Below, in pieces: positions 12,201-22,701 of a stretch of DNA of 64,000 nt. The stretch covers positions 445,597 to 509,596 of the forward strand of contig VSDK01000621.1 in the NCBI GenBank assembly GCA_009767595.1, in the 5' to 3' direction. Made by a program: the position numbers and the translations under genes. The notes below the pieces were generated by a model. That model saw only the letters and a list, made by a program, of their open reading frames with translations. It did no database searches and had not been told where the DNA came from. The first letter of the stretch is position 1. Each line of letters starts with the position of its first letter. This DNA comes from Symbiodinium kawagutii. Taxonomy: Eukaryota > Sar > Dinophyceae > Suessiales > Symbiodiniaceae.

Positions 12201-12986
12201 TTTGCCTCCTAATGTGTTTTCGAGCAACGCCAAAATGATCAAAAGCTACAGCAGCGAGCAATCCAATGCAGAGACTGGACAGGCTGTGCCATTCTCCAAC
12301 ATCTTCAGCCCATTCTGGTATGAGCAACTCAATCAACCTCTGTGCATATTCCAACTATCTAAATATGTCTAAACATGTCCAAACATCTCATGTCCAACCA
12401 TCCAATCATGTCCAAACATGTCCAAAATTTTCCACACAGCACGCTCCTTTCTTCAGGACCGAGTGGCAAATGGGTCGCCCGAACTTCGGCCATGAGTTGA
12501 CGCGCAATTGACACACCCAGCACCTCCAGCTGGGCATACGAGGTCACAAGATCTCTCAAAAATGTCTTAAAAATGTCTTAAAAATGTCGCAAGTACAAGA
12601 AAAAGTGTCAGAATGACAGATGGCCACCGTAAATGGTTTCATGTCATTACCATTTGTCCGTCTACTTCCGGTCAAACGAATGGTCTTGTCTCCTAGTTGC
12701 CGAGTCTAAATGTGCAGTCAATCAGCTCCATCCCGCAGTCAATCCTTCGAACAAGTTTCCAGGTTACCATGCATGCCAATATAAATGTGTCACGTTTCCA
12801 TATCTTAGCGCCATCTGAACTAGTTGAATTCATTTCCAAGCGCTCCCAGTTTTTGAATCTTTTGATGCTGCCAATTTAGGGAGCTGAGCTGACAAAGGCT
12901 TTGTCTTGTTTTGTTATGATTTGTTTGTGAGCGTCTAGTGGAATATCTCAAGGCAAAAACCCTCAAAATCGCAGTACACCACGCCT
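12201..12986. other. No gene recognised
   Basis: A small cluster of AAACATGTCC/CATGTCCAA repeats lies at 12360-12425 and a triplicated TCTTAAAAATG at 12560-12590. No splice-bounded frame. Confidence 0.35.
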
Positions 12987-13091
12987 TCATAGCCTGCCTC
13001 GCACATATTTGCAAAGCCAGTTAAGTGGATCTGTCCACCAGGACAAGCCATCCTTGCCAAGCATTGCCATATATACACCCTCAAAAGGCTT
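12987..13091 (-). CDS. Terminal exon of an unrecognised gene
   Basis: A 35-codon exon: strong acceptor TTGGTGTTTGCAG|AAG, then KPFEGVYMAMLGKDGLSWW, TDPLNWLCKYVRGRL and TGA at 12987-12989. The pyrimidine-rich tract, the clean frame and the aromatic-rich sequence support it. I do not recognise the family. The (CAA)n satellite and assembly gap at 13.26-14.1 kb would lie in its upstream intron. Confidence 0.4.
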   Translation of the reverse strand, partial: KPFEGVYMAMLGKDGLSWWTDPLNWLCKYVRGRL

Positions 13092-13261
13092 CTGCAAACA
13101 CCAAGACGAATCCAAATTGAGCGGAGCCATTTCCTCTGGCCGTTTCCTATGTGAGCACATACGTAGTACATGCGGCTCTCAAACTCTAAAAAACTCCATC
13201 TGTATGTGTACATACATATACCGACCCAGGCTGACGCACGAGGGAGCGCGTACAGCAATCA

Positions 13262-13297
13262 GCGACACAACAACAGCAAGAACAAAAACAAAAACAA

Positions 13298-13392
<95 letters not shown>

Positions 13393-13885
13393 NNNNNNNN
13401 NNNNNNNNNNNNNNNNNNNNNNNNNNNNNNNNNNNAACAACACAACAAACAAAAAAAACAACAACAGCAGCAAGCAGCAAGCAACAAGCAACAAGCAACA
13501 AGCAACAAGCAACAAGCAACAAGCAACAAGCAACAAGCAACAACAAAAAAAGAAACCAGAAAGAGCAAACAACAAACAATGACCAAGAAACAATAAATTG
13601 CAATCAACAAACAACAAGCAACATGCACCAAACAGCAAACAACAAACAACAAACAACAAACAACATCAAACAACAACAAACAGCATCAAACAAAAACAAA
13701 CAATATCAAACAAAAACAAACTAACGACAAACAACAAACAACAACAAACAACAAAAAAAACAAAAGCAAAAAATCACAAAATATGTAAACAGCAAACAAC
13801 AAACAAAGAAACAAAGAAGCGAACAAAGAAAGAAAGAAAGAAAGAAAGAAAGAAACAAACAAACAAAGAAACAAAGAAGCGAACA

Positions 13886-13917
<32 letters not shown>

Positions 13918-14014
13918 AACAAACAAACAAACAAACAAAGAAAGAAAGAAAGAAAGGAAGGAAGGAAGGAAGGAAGGAAGAAAGGAAAGGAAGGAAAGAA
14001 AGAAATAAAGAAAG

Positions 14015-14077
<63 letters not shown>

Positions 14078-14130
14078 GGGAACAACAGCAACAACAGCAA
14101 CAACAACAACAACAACAACAACAACACAAA
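13262..14130. repeat. Compound satellite: (CAA)n, (CAAGCAA), (CAACAAA)n, (GAAA)n, (AAGG)n, (CAAG)n
   Basis: Successive blocks are pure CAA (13300-13392 and after the gap), CAAGCAA units at 13470-13540, CAACAAA heptamers at 13635-13750, GAAA/CAAA at 13800-13945, AAGG at 13955-13995, GCAA at 14016-14075 and CAA again at 14085-14125. The heptamer is the same unit as the array at 46402-47502. Confidence 0.95.
13393..13435. other. Assembly gap (43 N) inside (CAA)n
   Basis: Forty-three undetermined bases sit within pure CAA repeat. The true array length is unknown. Confidence 1.
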
Positions 14131-14141
14131 ACAGTGTTCTC

Positions 14142-14186
14142 CCCATGGGTGTGTGTGTGTGTGCATGCGTATGTGTGTGTGTGTTT
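14142..14186. repeat. (GT)n microsatellite
   Basis: GTGTGTGT tracts interrupted by GCATGCGTAT, directly after the compound satellite. Confidence 0.9.
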
Positions 14187-14315
14187 TCTAAATGTGCGTG
14201 CAAAATACATGTCTACACATACTACTCAAAAACTATCCGAGAAAGGCAGAAAAGTAAAATCAGTGCATCAATGGAAAGAAAAACAAATGCTACTAACAAA
14301 AAGAATCAGTATCCA

Positions 14316-14415
14316 TTTGTTAGTACCATTTGTTATCAAATGTTAGCATCATCTTTTTTAAAAAAACAAATGGTATCCATCAATCATTTGTTAGTACCAT
14401 TTGTTAGTACCATTT
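14316..14415. repeat. Short degenerate repeat of ATTTGTTAGTACC
   Basis: The unit ATTTGTTAGTACC recurs at 14317, 14387 and 14399, with inverted relatives (ACAAATGGTA at 14368). It could form a small foldback. No coding content. Confidence 0.6.
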
Positions 14416-14590
14416 CATCAGTCGAAAAACTAATGCGCTTTCTATAAACAGCAAGTGATACCCTTCCTCGCTGAAATTTCGACCCAGGCATCTCATTGGG
14501 ACAGTGCAAACTGATCGACGGCTTCAATGGCTCCACCATGTAGCCGGGCCTTTCAACGGCTGCAAACTGATAGCTGGGAGCTTCAAAAGC

Positions 14591-14680
14591 CATATGGGAC
14601 CCCCCAAGTTATGGCTGGTTTACTACTATAGATGACTACTCTTGGATGAGGGACCCCTGTTTTGAGAAACCACCAAATGG
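14591..14680. mobile_element. Family A TIR element, copy A2 (left end eroded)
   Basis: The right end CCCCTGTTTTGAGAAACCAC is intact. The interior has the family's TGGTTTACTACTATAGATGA in reverse orientation. The left TIR is reduced to GGGACCCCCC. Confidence 0.6.
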
Positions 14681-15160
14681 CAAATTGTGGATACGCATGC
14701 GAAGTTCGCAAAGTCAGCCTGCCATGCGAAGCAAATGTTAGCCTACAATCTGGGTCCAGACTTTGACTTTCCATCAATTTGTGCCAGAAAGAGCAAGTAG
14801 TCAGAGAACGCTTAGATAGACACGAAAAAGAACGCTTAGGCACGAAATTTCAAGCCGCAGGCAAAGGCAGGAGGTTGCAGTAAATGCACAACAAACGACA
14901 GATATCAATGCGTTGGAACACCTTGTGTGATTCCAGAAGTAAGTAGTCTTGCATGGGTCGCAAAGGTTGGGACACAAAATAGCAGTGTGGGAGATGTTGA
15001 ATCAGATTTGAGCTGATATCATTTGATCAAATCGGAATTGATTGGGCTAGAATGGATTGGATTAGATAAAACTAGATAGGCAAATTAATGGATCAATGCG
15101 GAATCTCGTTTTCTTGGGCAAACTTGCACTCCCCCTTGAGTTGACGATCTCCAAACACGA

Positions 15161-15254
15161 TATGGCTATCTATGGCTATCTATGGCTTTTTATCGCTATT
15201 TATGGCTATTTATGGCTATCTATGGCTATCTATGGCTATCTACGGCTATCTATT
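15161..15254. repeat. Decamer tandem array (TATGGCTATC)n
   Basis: About nine units of TATGGCTATC/TATGGCTATT. A plain minisatellite. Confidence 0.9.
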
Positions 15255-15516
15255 GGTCTACTTCTCCAAACTCTTTTGGTTTGGACCCTCCCAGCCTGAT
15301 GTGTATAGCAGCTTCTGTCACTTCCGCTGTCTGTTGCGGTACCTGAAGCCGTTGTTTCCAGAGGCATTTAGGGGTACCCAGTGCCTTTCATTCATGGATT
15401 CCATCTTGTTTCAAGAGCAATGCAGAGCAAAATCAGCAGAACGCCGGAAAAAGCCACAATCTAGGCGGGCCCCACAACAATTCACTGGTGTTCTTGTCCT
15501 ATTCTGTGCGGCCAAC

Positions 15517-15657
15517 TTCCGTGAAAAAAATCCAGATTCATTCAAGCATGCAGTCCCTGTTCCTTTCAATTCTTTATTAAACAGCAGAAATGCTTTAATA
15601 TCACCGTGGGAGCCACGCTTTACAGACAGGCTTGCAAGCGCAAATGCGCCACATGCA
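15517..15657 (-). CDS. Candidate exon, possibly PMP-like
   Basis: After acceptor AGATATCTCAG| the frame is open for 46 codons: ACGAFALASLSVKRGSHGD, IKAFLLFNKELKG and on to a possible GT donor. G-A-F-A-L-A-S-L-S-V is reminiscent of the GGAI..S.L.. start of the repeats. The plus strand is also open here, so the call is weak. Confidence 0.25.
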
Positions 15658-15729
15658 CTGAGATATCTAAGCAGGTGCAAAGATCCTTCCACCATGTTTT
15701 TCATGAACGCCTTTCCAACTCGGTAGCAG

Positions 15730-17110
15730 AATAGTTTTTTGCAAATGAATCAACCAACAAATGATCTTCGGCATTGTTCATCTAACGCCCACATCCCTGC
15801 TGCCTTTATGCATGCGTGGCCAAAGATGGTGCCATTTCGAATGTTGGTTGGCCCTCGTAGTTGGTAGTAACCGCTCCTAGCGGCTCTCGAGCACTTCAAC
15901 CCCGAAAAACTCGCGATTCACATCTCAAGACTTGCTCAAGTCTTGCGGCTCCTGCATTTACGGCAAGTAGTACCATGCTCTTCCACATGACCTGTCACCA
16001 GGGATGGTGCAATCTGATGCAAAACTCCATGATGCCATACTATGCTATAGTCAATGATGGTTAATGACCAATTGTTATAGATGGCCATTCATAATCCATA
16101 GAAATAGTAATGATAGTGAGCCTAGTGGGTCATGGGTGATGGTCTTGAAATATAACCAATGGTCATAGTAGTGGACCCATCCACCTGGTGAGTACCACAA
16201 TAATCATGTCTTGCTAGATGGGGGCGTCTACAATAATGGGACATAATCCAATACAAAGCAATCCAATACAATACAAGAGAACACTACACAATACAAACAC
16301 GTATATAATACTAAATTCAAATATATGCGAATATATGGGATATAGTCTGATATCATCATGCGTGACAGATGCACCATAAAAGCTGGGGGACAAAAGCCAG
16401 CCTCTTTGAGCCTGTAAGGCAAAGCTTTGTATACATTGTGCTTAGGCAATGTCGTGGCGTGCTGGAAATAAAAGCTGGAAATAGTGAGATGGTTCAAGGA
16501 TGTTCAAGGGAGTAAAGGCTCGAAATAGTGAGGTGGGATTACGTTATTTTCAAGGGAACACAGAGCGAGGTGGTTCAAGGGAATAAAGGCTGGAAATAGT
16601 GAGGTGGTTCAAGGGAATAAAAGCTGGAAATAGTGAGGTGGTGGTTGTACGTTGTTTCATTATTGTCTTATATATAGTTCTTCCGCATTTAGTATACATG
16701 CCTTCTTCGCAATTCACAATTGAGTTTCGTAGTTAATGATTCAGTTTTGGAATTAAACAATACACTGCTGTGCATTAGCTTTTTTTGGTTTCTAGCCTGA
16801 ATGCAATTACACCAGGGGGGGTGTACTGTAGAGTAGCTCTTAATTACTGTTTCAGTAGCGCCGTCAGGGACAAATGCTGCGCCTGTTTCAGCTTTAGAAA
16901 AACTCCATGACTTTCACTCAGTCATGACGTGCGCAAAACACCACTTGATACCTAATATGGCCGTAGAGATATGATAAATGATATACTATGTAGTCTATAG
17001 CAAAGCATGCACAAGAAAAAACACAGAATAAACATAAACTATACTTGAACAATATGGTATGCATGCTACGAATATAGTTTTGTGTACAACATGCATGTTT
17101 CATCCTACAC
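15730..17110. other. No gene recognised apart from repeats
   Basis: Contains palindromic short-sequence DNA at 16040-16180 (TCAATGATGGTTAATGACCA and relatives) resembling decayed family C, and the minisatellite at 16466-16640. Confidence 0.35.
16466..16640. repeat. Minisatellite with a unit of about 33 bp
   Basis: The unit AAAGCTGGAAATAGTGAGGT then GGTTCAAGGGAAT recurs five times with indels (16468, 16513, 16580, 16620 and a partial at 16555). Confidence 0.75.
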
Positions 17111-17111
17111 A

Positions 17112-17260
17112 ATAGATAGACAGATAGATGGACAGATAGACAGATAGACAGATAGACAGATAGACAGATAGACAGATAGACAGATCGACAGATAGACAGA
17201 TAGACAGATAGATAGACAGACAGATAGAAAGATAGACAGAGAGACAGATAGACAGATACA

Positions 17261-17300
<40 letters not shown>

Positions 17301-17310
17301 TAGATAGATG
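17112..17310. repeat. (AGAC)n/(AGAT)n tetranucleotide array
   Basis: ATAGACAG-type units for about 200 bp. Open frames on the minus strand here are artefacts. Confidence 0.95.
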
Positions 17311-17911
17311 ACCTATGGAAAGAGGCAAACACAACACAAAATGGCCCACAGGAGGTTCAACCAGAATGCTGGCCACCTTCTAAGCCATTGTCGCAAGCGA
17401 ACTCTTTGATTCTCCTGGCACGGGAGATGTTTCTCTTTTTGTCAGTGATCTAGAAATGAGAGAAGCGCTCGTTTCCATCCATCAATTGAGGGAGTGCTCA
17501 AACTTGCTTTGGACCAGTCAAATCATGAGTGTAGATAACCATGATGTTGACAAAAAGTCTCCAAGGGCACTCGCTGTGTTTGTCTTTAATTCGAGACTCT
17601 ATAGAATAAGATGAATCATGATGATGATGAATCATGATAAAAAAATGATATATGGGAGGCTTTGATATAAAAGCTTCAACAAAAGAAACGAATCAAAAGA
17701 AAGAAAAGAAACGTAGAATCAAGTAGAATGATTCGTAGAATCCCTTAGAACGATCTCTGAATTCCCTTGGAGTTCTGAAGAAAAGCCACCGAAGTGAAAC
17801 AAGAATCGCTGCCAGGTCGCCTCTCTTGTCCGAAAAAGGCGGCTTCTCCACCTGAACAGCCAGAACTGAAGCCAGAACTTCTAGCCGGATCCAACATGGC
17901 GGTCTCGACCT

Positions 17912-18035
17912 AGCCATAGGGAACCCCAACAATAGTTGGTTTATTATTACAAATGGTTTTATAAAGGATGATTCATTACAAATGGTTAATATAACATGAT
18001 AACTAGGGCTACCCCCAGCTTTTGAGAACCACATG
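17912..18035. mobile_element. Family A TIR element, copy A3 (diverged)
   Basis: The ends AGCCATAGGGAACCCC and GGGCTACCCCCAGCTTTTGA with GAACCACAT correspond to the family TIRs. The interior ATAGTTGGTTTATTATTACA and AAATGGTTAATATAACATGA is a partial duplication of the family core. Confidence 0.55.
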
Positions 18036-18384
18036 AACATATGGAAACATGTTGGCATTCAGTGCCTTCACAAAACTCTATCCTCCTCATGAAACTCGCC
18101 TTCAACCACCACAGTTAGAGCTTGGATTGCTTGAGCGGCCAAGGCTTGGGGTGAAGAGCAGTTGCGGAAGGTTGCGTTCATCATCAATAAGTTTCCTCTC
18201 ACCGAGAAAACCTGAGTTTCAACCGAAGCGTTTCAAAATTCAAACCTGCGGCAAATGCTTCAGTCCAGTGTGGGATAAGAAAAAAAAGCGATTCACAAAC
18301 TTTGGCTGAAGCGATCAGAAAACAGAGATGGATGTATCTTGTCCCGTTTTCGCTAATGCCAGCGGTTATTTGTGCCAAAGGAAC

Positions 18385-18461
18385 TGCCCCTTTTGGTGTT
18401 GTGCAATTCTTGGCTTCAAAAGAGTCGATCATCTGTGCATTTTGAGCACTCAAGACAGCTC
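18385..18461 (-). CDS. PMP-like repeat exon
   Basis: Acceptor CTTTGTCAG|GA starts the frame with GA, as in other repeat exons, so joining to a preceding G gives GGAVLSAQNAQMIDSFEAKN then CTTPKGA. F-E-A-x-N-C-T..G-A-V is the diagnostic core. The donor is uncertain: GT at 18384, or further 3' because the frame stays open to 18301 (AAA|GTTTGT). It is the lowest-coordinate clear repeat exon of the 18-33 kb series. Confidence 0.5.
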
Positions 18462-18736
18462 CTGACAAAGGGCTGATATTGTTCTGCTGATTCTTGAAAT
18501 GTTCTGTTCAACTGAAAACCTCACAAATGCTCACACCTCAAAATGTTTGTTGACTCACCTGGCTTCCGTGGAAAGATAATTTCCTGGCTCCTCCTTGAAG
18601 ACCGTGTGCGATGCAATCAGCGAAGCTGACCTCAACGACGGCGAGGCAGAAAGCCATGTGCGCCCACAGTGCCATGCGCTATCACAGACACTGCAGTGCA
18701 CCAGAAACTCATCACAAAACAAGATCGCGAAACAAA

Positions 18737-18818
18737 TGGGTGTTTCTCCAAATACGGGACCCCCAAAGGCATCCTTTCTTAACCATTTCTAGTAATAAAC
18801 CATCCATTTTGGGAGAAA
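18737..18818. mobile_element. Family A TIR element, copy A4 (right end truncated)
   Basis: The left end GGGTGTTTCTCCAAATACGG and core CATCCTTTCTTAACCATTTC, AATAAACCATCCATTTTGGG are present. The right TIR is missing. Confidence 0.6.
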
Positions 18819-18969
18819 GATCTGAAACGGAAAAGAGTCGGAAGCCAAAACCTGTCCGAAAGCGCTTTGGAAGGCACCTTCCCAAGCTTCAGAGTCCCTG
18901 GGGCGGCCGAAAGTCACTGGTTTTCACTGTGAAGTGCAGAGAAAGTCACTGTTTTTTTCCCGATTTTGC

Positions 18970-19070
18970 GGTTGGTGGTTGAACCACCCCCGTCATGGAA
19001 AATATGAGCCAACGGTTGGAACACATTTGGAAATACTAGGGAAATGAAGAAGGTTTGAAACCACCAACCA
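18970..19070. mobile_element. Family B TIR element, copy B1
   Basis: GGTTGGTGGTTGAACC at the left and GGTTTGAAACCACCAACCAG at the right, with AAAATATGAG and CTAGGGAAATGA inside. On the plus strand the ends read G|GT and AACCAG|, like a donor and acceptor. On the minus strand the distal end lacks AG. The minus frame that begins in the exon at 19152-19211 stays open up to the element's edge. Confidence 0.65.
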
Positions 19071-19151
19071 GTTTTTGGACAACTTTTTGCGTCACAAACC
19101 GCGTCGCAATTCGCGTCCACCCAGTCTCGCCTCGTGAGAAAATTGCTCCGC

Positions 19152-19211
19152 CAATTTCCGCTTCGCAGTTCTTGAGAACTGTGTCACCAGCTAGAAGCGT
19201 CAATCGCGAGA
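19152..19211 (-). CDS. PMP-like repeat exon, GC donor
   Basis: A 60-nt exon, phase 1 to phase 1, with acceptor GCTGCCAAG| and donor ATTG|GCGGAG. It encodes SRLTLLAGDTVLKNCEAEI then G. The core V-L-K-N-C-E-A-E-I-G-G-A-I (the last residues if read through) is a textbook match to the repeat. An alternative acceptor, CTTCTAG|, would shorten it by 21 nt. Confidence 0.55.
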
Positions 19212-19527
19212 CTTGGCAGCACCCACAAAGCACATTCAACAGCACATAACAGCACACGATTTACATCCGTTTACATCTGTTTTCATCTGTCTACATCTGT
19301 TTACATTGTACATCTGAATTTATTGTTTCCCCTAAATTTACTTGCTTTCCCTAAGATTGGGTGTGCTCGAGGGCTTTGTTTTGCTTGACCTTTAGGGGTC
19401 AAAGCCAGCTAAGGTAGACAAGAATCAAATGAAGCTTCCAGTGCTTGTGAAAAACTGTGGAGTGCTAGAGGAATGCCTTGTAACTTCACGGGATGGCAGT
19501 CCCATACCCGTGGTCACGATCACCTAC

Positions 19528-19663
19528 CAGGTTTCATTTTCCTTTGCCCGGCGAGCTCGGCCATTGCTCTTGCGACAAGCGACATCCTGTTCCTGCTGGG
19601 TGTCTTCGATTTCTGATAAGACCAAAACGTCGAGATGCGGCACTTTGGATGTCCTTGGTGAAA
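19528..19663 (-). CDS. Exon of unrecognised sequence, GTAGGT donor
   Basis: The frame runs from acceptor CATATGAAG| to donor CCTG|GTAGGT. It encodes SPRTSKVPHLDVLVLSEIED then TQQEQDVACRKSNGRARRA. The composition is charged and soluble, with no PMP motif. It starts in phase 1 (two bases) and ends with two bases. A family A element (A5) lies immediately upstream of the acceptor, so that intron ends almost at the element. It lies between PMP-like exons on the same strand and may be part of that gene. Confidence 0.45.
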
Positions 19664-19671
19664 CTTCATAT

Positions 19672-19780
19672 GCGTGTTTCTCAAGCCAAGGGGGATCCCC
19701 CAATTATCATCCTTTCTCAACAATTGTTTGTACTAAACCAATCATTTTCGGGGGGTACCCCATTTCGAGAAACCACCATA
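19672..19780. mobile_element. Family A TIR element, copy A5
   Basis: CGTGTTTCTCAAGCCAAGGG at the left and CCCCATTTCGAGAAACCACC at the right, with the core ATTATCATCC..ACTAAACCAATCATTTTCGG. It ends about 10 bp from the splice acceptor of the exon at 19528-19663. Confidence 0.75.
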
Positions 19781-21055
19781 TGGTCAAATACACCTTTGAA
19801 GCAGACTCAGCAGTGAAAAAGACATCTTCCAGCGCTCAAAGTTGTATGTCAATATTCGGAAATGTTCAAAGCTTTCATGAATCTTGATTCCTGTCCTCGA
19901 TTGCAAACTGCTGAGGAAAAGTGACACTTTAGTGCCTCCCAAGTTTCAACAACAGCTCTGCCCATCTTTGTTTTGATCCCCTTCAGAAGTGACTGGCGAT
20001 CCTGCACGGGACAAATGAAACCCTTCATTTCTGAAATTGCGCATGAAACCATCAAAGCCCGGCAAAACTGACAGTTGCAAGTCATGATACACAAAACATT
20101 GGAAATTCGCAGCTAAATCTGTTGCAATTGAGATCCCGGAGGAGGAAAAAACGAAAACCTTTTCACGATGAAATGCTGGAAGTGCAATCAAGATGCATCT
20201 CGCAGCTGATCAATCTTGAGACAGCCACCACGATTCGCTGCCTAGAGTCTTTTTGATGATTGAAATCAAAGAAAGATTTCACGAAAAAAGGCGTTTGCCA
20301 TGTCTTCTTAAGAACCTTGCCTTGTTTGTGCAGTTTTCATATGTTTTTATGCTACGTACGTCCTCCAGCGATCCATTCAATAAGAACATTTTGGAAGGGT
20401 AGATGTTGCTCACAAGCCGGGTCAGCCAGTGTTACTTCTTGATGACAATGGCATAGAAGCACCTCTGATTCTGTTGGCATACAAATATCACACTAAAAAA
20501 AAAAAAATGAAAACACCTTCAAACCTATCTGGCGCCGGTGCTTGAACTATCGCAACGAGTTCCGCCATCGACATTTCAGCAATTCCAAACGAGAAGTACA
20601 AATTTTGGTTTCTGAAAAAGAACACATTTAATTTGCTGTTCTAAAACCAACTGGGCTATGTTTGGTGAAGTTCAAGCCTCGGGGGTGTTCCACGTCGGGC
20701 CCATTTGGCTATGCTTGCAGTCATGTAGCCACTGCTTGTTGGATTGTGAACTTGCCACGACTCACAATCATTGGGGACAATATTCCACCTGAAGGCATCC
20801 GCGAGGTGCAGTGCAACACGGTGGAGTCTGAGGACATGATGCTACATATACACATGTGCGTGTGCACGTGTGATATCTTTTACATACGTATATGTGTATA
20901 GGTATATTTATATATAAATATATATATCATATAGATATATACATTACGTGGTTTCGCAAGCGCTGCCAGCCCACACCAAATCCACCGTTGCAAGAGGCCA
21001 AATTCAAACTATCAAAGTTCACATGGAATGATGGAACTGTCTGACCAAAGTTCGC

Positions 21056-21136
21056 CTCCGTCACCTTCGCAGGATGCATTGGTGATGAAAATTTCCTTAG
21101 CATGGGCATGGCTGCCAAAGGTGTCCAAACGCGTTG
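21056..21136 (-). CDS. PMP-like repeat exon, GC donor
   Basis: An 81-nt exon, phase 1 to phase 1, with acceptor TACTGTCAAG| and donor GGAG|GCGAAC. It encodes TRLDTFGSHAHAKEIFITNA then SCEGDG. E-I-F-I-T-N-A-S-C-E-G-D-G-G carries the F.(N).C core followed by GG. Same length as the exon at 26823-26903. A longer reading would add ELWSDSSIIP before a stop. Confidence 0.5.
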
Positions 21137-22005
21137 CTTGACAGTAGAAATTGGCCAATGTTGGGATTCAACATCGATTCGCGTGCTTGACACAATGGCA
21201 AACCCGGCGGTTTTTCAGCATCATCACAGAAGAACTTCTTTGACAAGCCGGAAAAAGGAGCCAAAATAAGCAGCCTATGCGACGTTTTGGCTTTAGGAAT
21301 TTTGAGCCTTGTGTAGCTTCCTTGAAAATTATATTCTAATCATCAAAAGGCTTGATGCTTCAAGCTTCGCCAGCCAGTCCTTGTGCCAGTCCACTCTTCA
21401 CAGCTAGTGCTCCTGGGAACTGTCGGCGAATCATATTCCTTGAAAACATAAGAAATGGAGCATAGCAAACCCCCGCAACTCAAAAACACAAACATGGAGA
21501 ATTGCAGCGAAACCCACCAATGCCACTGCCCAATGTGTTTTTGTTCATTTCTGCCGATATGCAACGTATTTCAATGTCTCAAAGGAGCCTTGAGCGAAAT
21601 GTGCAACCAACCCTGTGCAATGACCTGAACGAATGCAAGTTCGCTGGAGAACCATGCGGGCCACCCATGGCGACCCCTGCGCTTCCAAGTCTTCCCTCAA
21701 GGTTTCGCAGAACCCGAAGCAGCCCAAGCCTCAACCCTTGGAGTTAGAATTGTGAAAATGGCCCAAAAAGAGATTCCCAACACCTTGCAACATCAAAACC
21801 AAATGGTGTTGCAACCCCTGCTGGAATGGAAATGAAATCCTAGAAAACTTGAGAATCGCTAACACCAAGCACAAATCCTTGAAAAAGACTTCTTTGCACA
21901 CGGGTCAAACTTCAATGTTTGATGTCTGAAGAGACCGCAAATCACTACAACTGAGAAACCCTGAATTCATCATCTGATAAACCCTGGCTACTTGAGCTCC
22001 TAGAC

Positions 22006-22061
22006 CTCCTGCCAAGTTGTATAGAAAAAAATCACTGGAAATTCCAATGATGAGCATTTAG
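22006..22061 (-). CDS. Candidate exon downstream of element C1
   Basis: If element C1 is removed as an intron (GT..AG), the frame of the exon at 22159-22365 continues here as KCSSLEFPVIFFYTTWQE to a GAG|GTCTAG donor. It is 56 nt and keeps phase. Without that assumption nothing else supports it. Confidence 0.3.
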
Positions 22062-22158
22062 CTATGGGTCAATATCAGTGAACCAATGGGGGAGAATCAC
22101 CAAGAATCATAGGGAAAACAATGGTCAATGATGGGGAACCAGGAGGACTAAGGGTGAC
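22062..22158. mobile_element. Family C TIR element, copy C1, possibly an intron end to end
   Basis: TAGCTATGGGTCA at the left and TGACCCATAGCCA at the right; the interior has GGTCAATGATGGGGAACCAG. On the minus strand the ends give ATGG|GTCACC and CCATAG|CT, a GT-AG pair 97 nt apart whose removal joins two open frames in phase. Confidence 0.7.
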
Positions 22159-22365
22159 CCATAGCCAGTGTCTGCGGGAATCCTCCAGCGCTTTTCAGCT
22201 GGTGATAGGCTTTGAACTGCTTTGCTGAAGCGTTCGAGATCAAAATGCTTCCAGCCCGCTGTACAATCCCTTGGCGGCCCAAGAGCAACGAGCCACTCGA
22301 ATCTTTCACAAACAGCGGCCGCCAAATACTCCACACAGAAAGTTCTGAACTTCGAAATATTACAA
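22159..22365 (-). CDS. PMP-like exon between two TIR elements
   Basis: Open across 207 nt on the minus strand from the AG end of element B2 to the GT end of C1. It contains GSILISNASAKQFKAYHQLK then SAGGF, a clear repeat (I-L-I-S-N-A-S-A..A-G-G-F). Upstream it reads VVIFRSSELSVWSIWRPLFV. The cautious alternative is a shorter exon of about 73 nt starting at TTGTACAG|CGG and ending at a GA donor after AGCGCTG. Either way the repeat core is coding. Confidence 0.45.
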
Positions 22366-22461
22366 CTGGTTGGTGGTTTTAACCCTCCTGAAAAATATCA
22401 GTCAACCAACCATTCGTTAATAACTACCAGGAAAATAAAAAATGTCAATCAAACCACCAAC
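22366..22461. mobile_element. Family B TIR element, copy B2, possibly an intron end to end
   Basis: CTGGTTGGTGGTTTTAACCC at one end and ATCAAACCACCAACCAAAC at the other. On the minus strand TTTG|GTTGGTGG and ACCAACCAG|TT form a GT-AG pair of 96 nt, and the flanking frames join in phase (AKILF|VVIFRSS). Confidence 0.7.
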
Positions 22462-22607
22462 CAAACAATATTTTTGCAACAAATCCATTTGGCTCAACAG
22501 GATCTGCGGCCAAGCTACAGAAAGTCCTTATTGCACCACCTGTCGTGCTTGCGACATTTGATATGACAAGTCCTTGGTCCGCAGTTCCTTTGTGATTCTT
22601 TCCATAT
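22462..22607 (-). CDS. PMP-like exon downstream of element B3
   Basis: Begins after the AG of element B3 (AACCAG|A) and is open for 146 nt: YGKNHKGTADQGLVISNVAS, TTGGAIRTFC and on to the GT end of B2. L-V-I-S-N-V-A-S-T-T-G-G-A-I is the repeat core. A shorter reading, from AATCACAAAG|GA to ACAG|GTGGTG (48 nt, phase 1 to 1), also fits the exon pattern of the region. Confidence 0.45.
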
Positions 22608-22701
22608 CTGGTTGGTGGTTTCAACCCCAATGAAAAAAATATTCGTCAATCAACCAATCATTTGTAAATGTTAGGGAAAAAGATGATTAAAACCACCAAT
22701 C
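22608..22701. mobile_element. Family B TIR element, copy B3
   Basis: CTGGTTGGTGGTTTCAACCC at the left and TTAAAACCACCAATCGG at the right, 94 bp. Its minus-strand distal end gives the acceptor used by the exon at 22462-22607. The proximal end has AT instead of GT, and the upstream frame does not join in phase, so this copy alone does not define an intron. Confidence 0.65.

Noticed and set aside
22480..22505. CCATTTGGCTCAACAGG as a spliced-leader relic
   Set aside because: It lacks one T of the core and the CAAG end, and lies inside a minus-strand coding frame. It is expected by chance.
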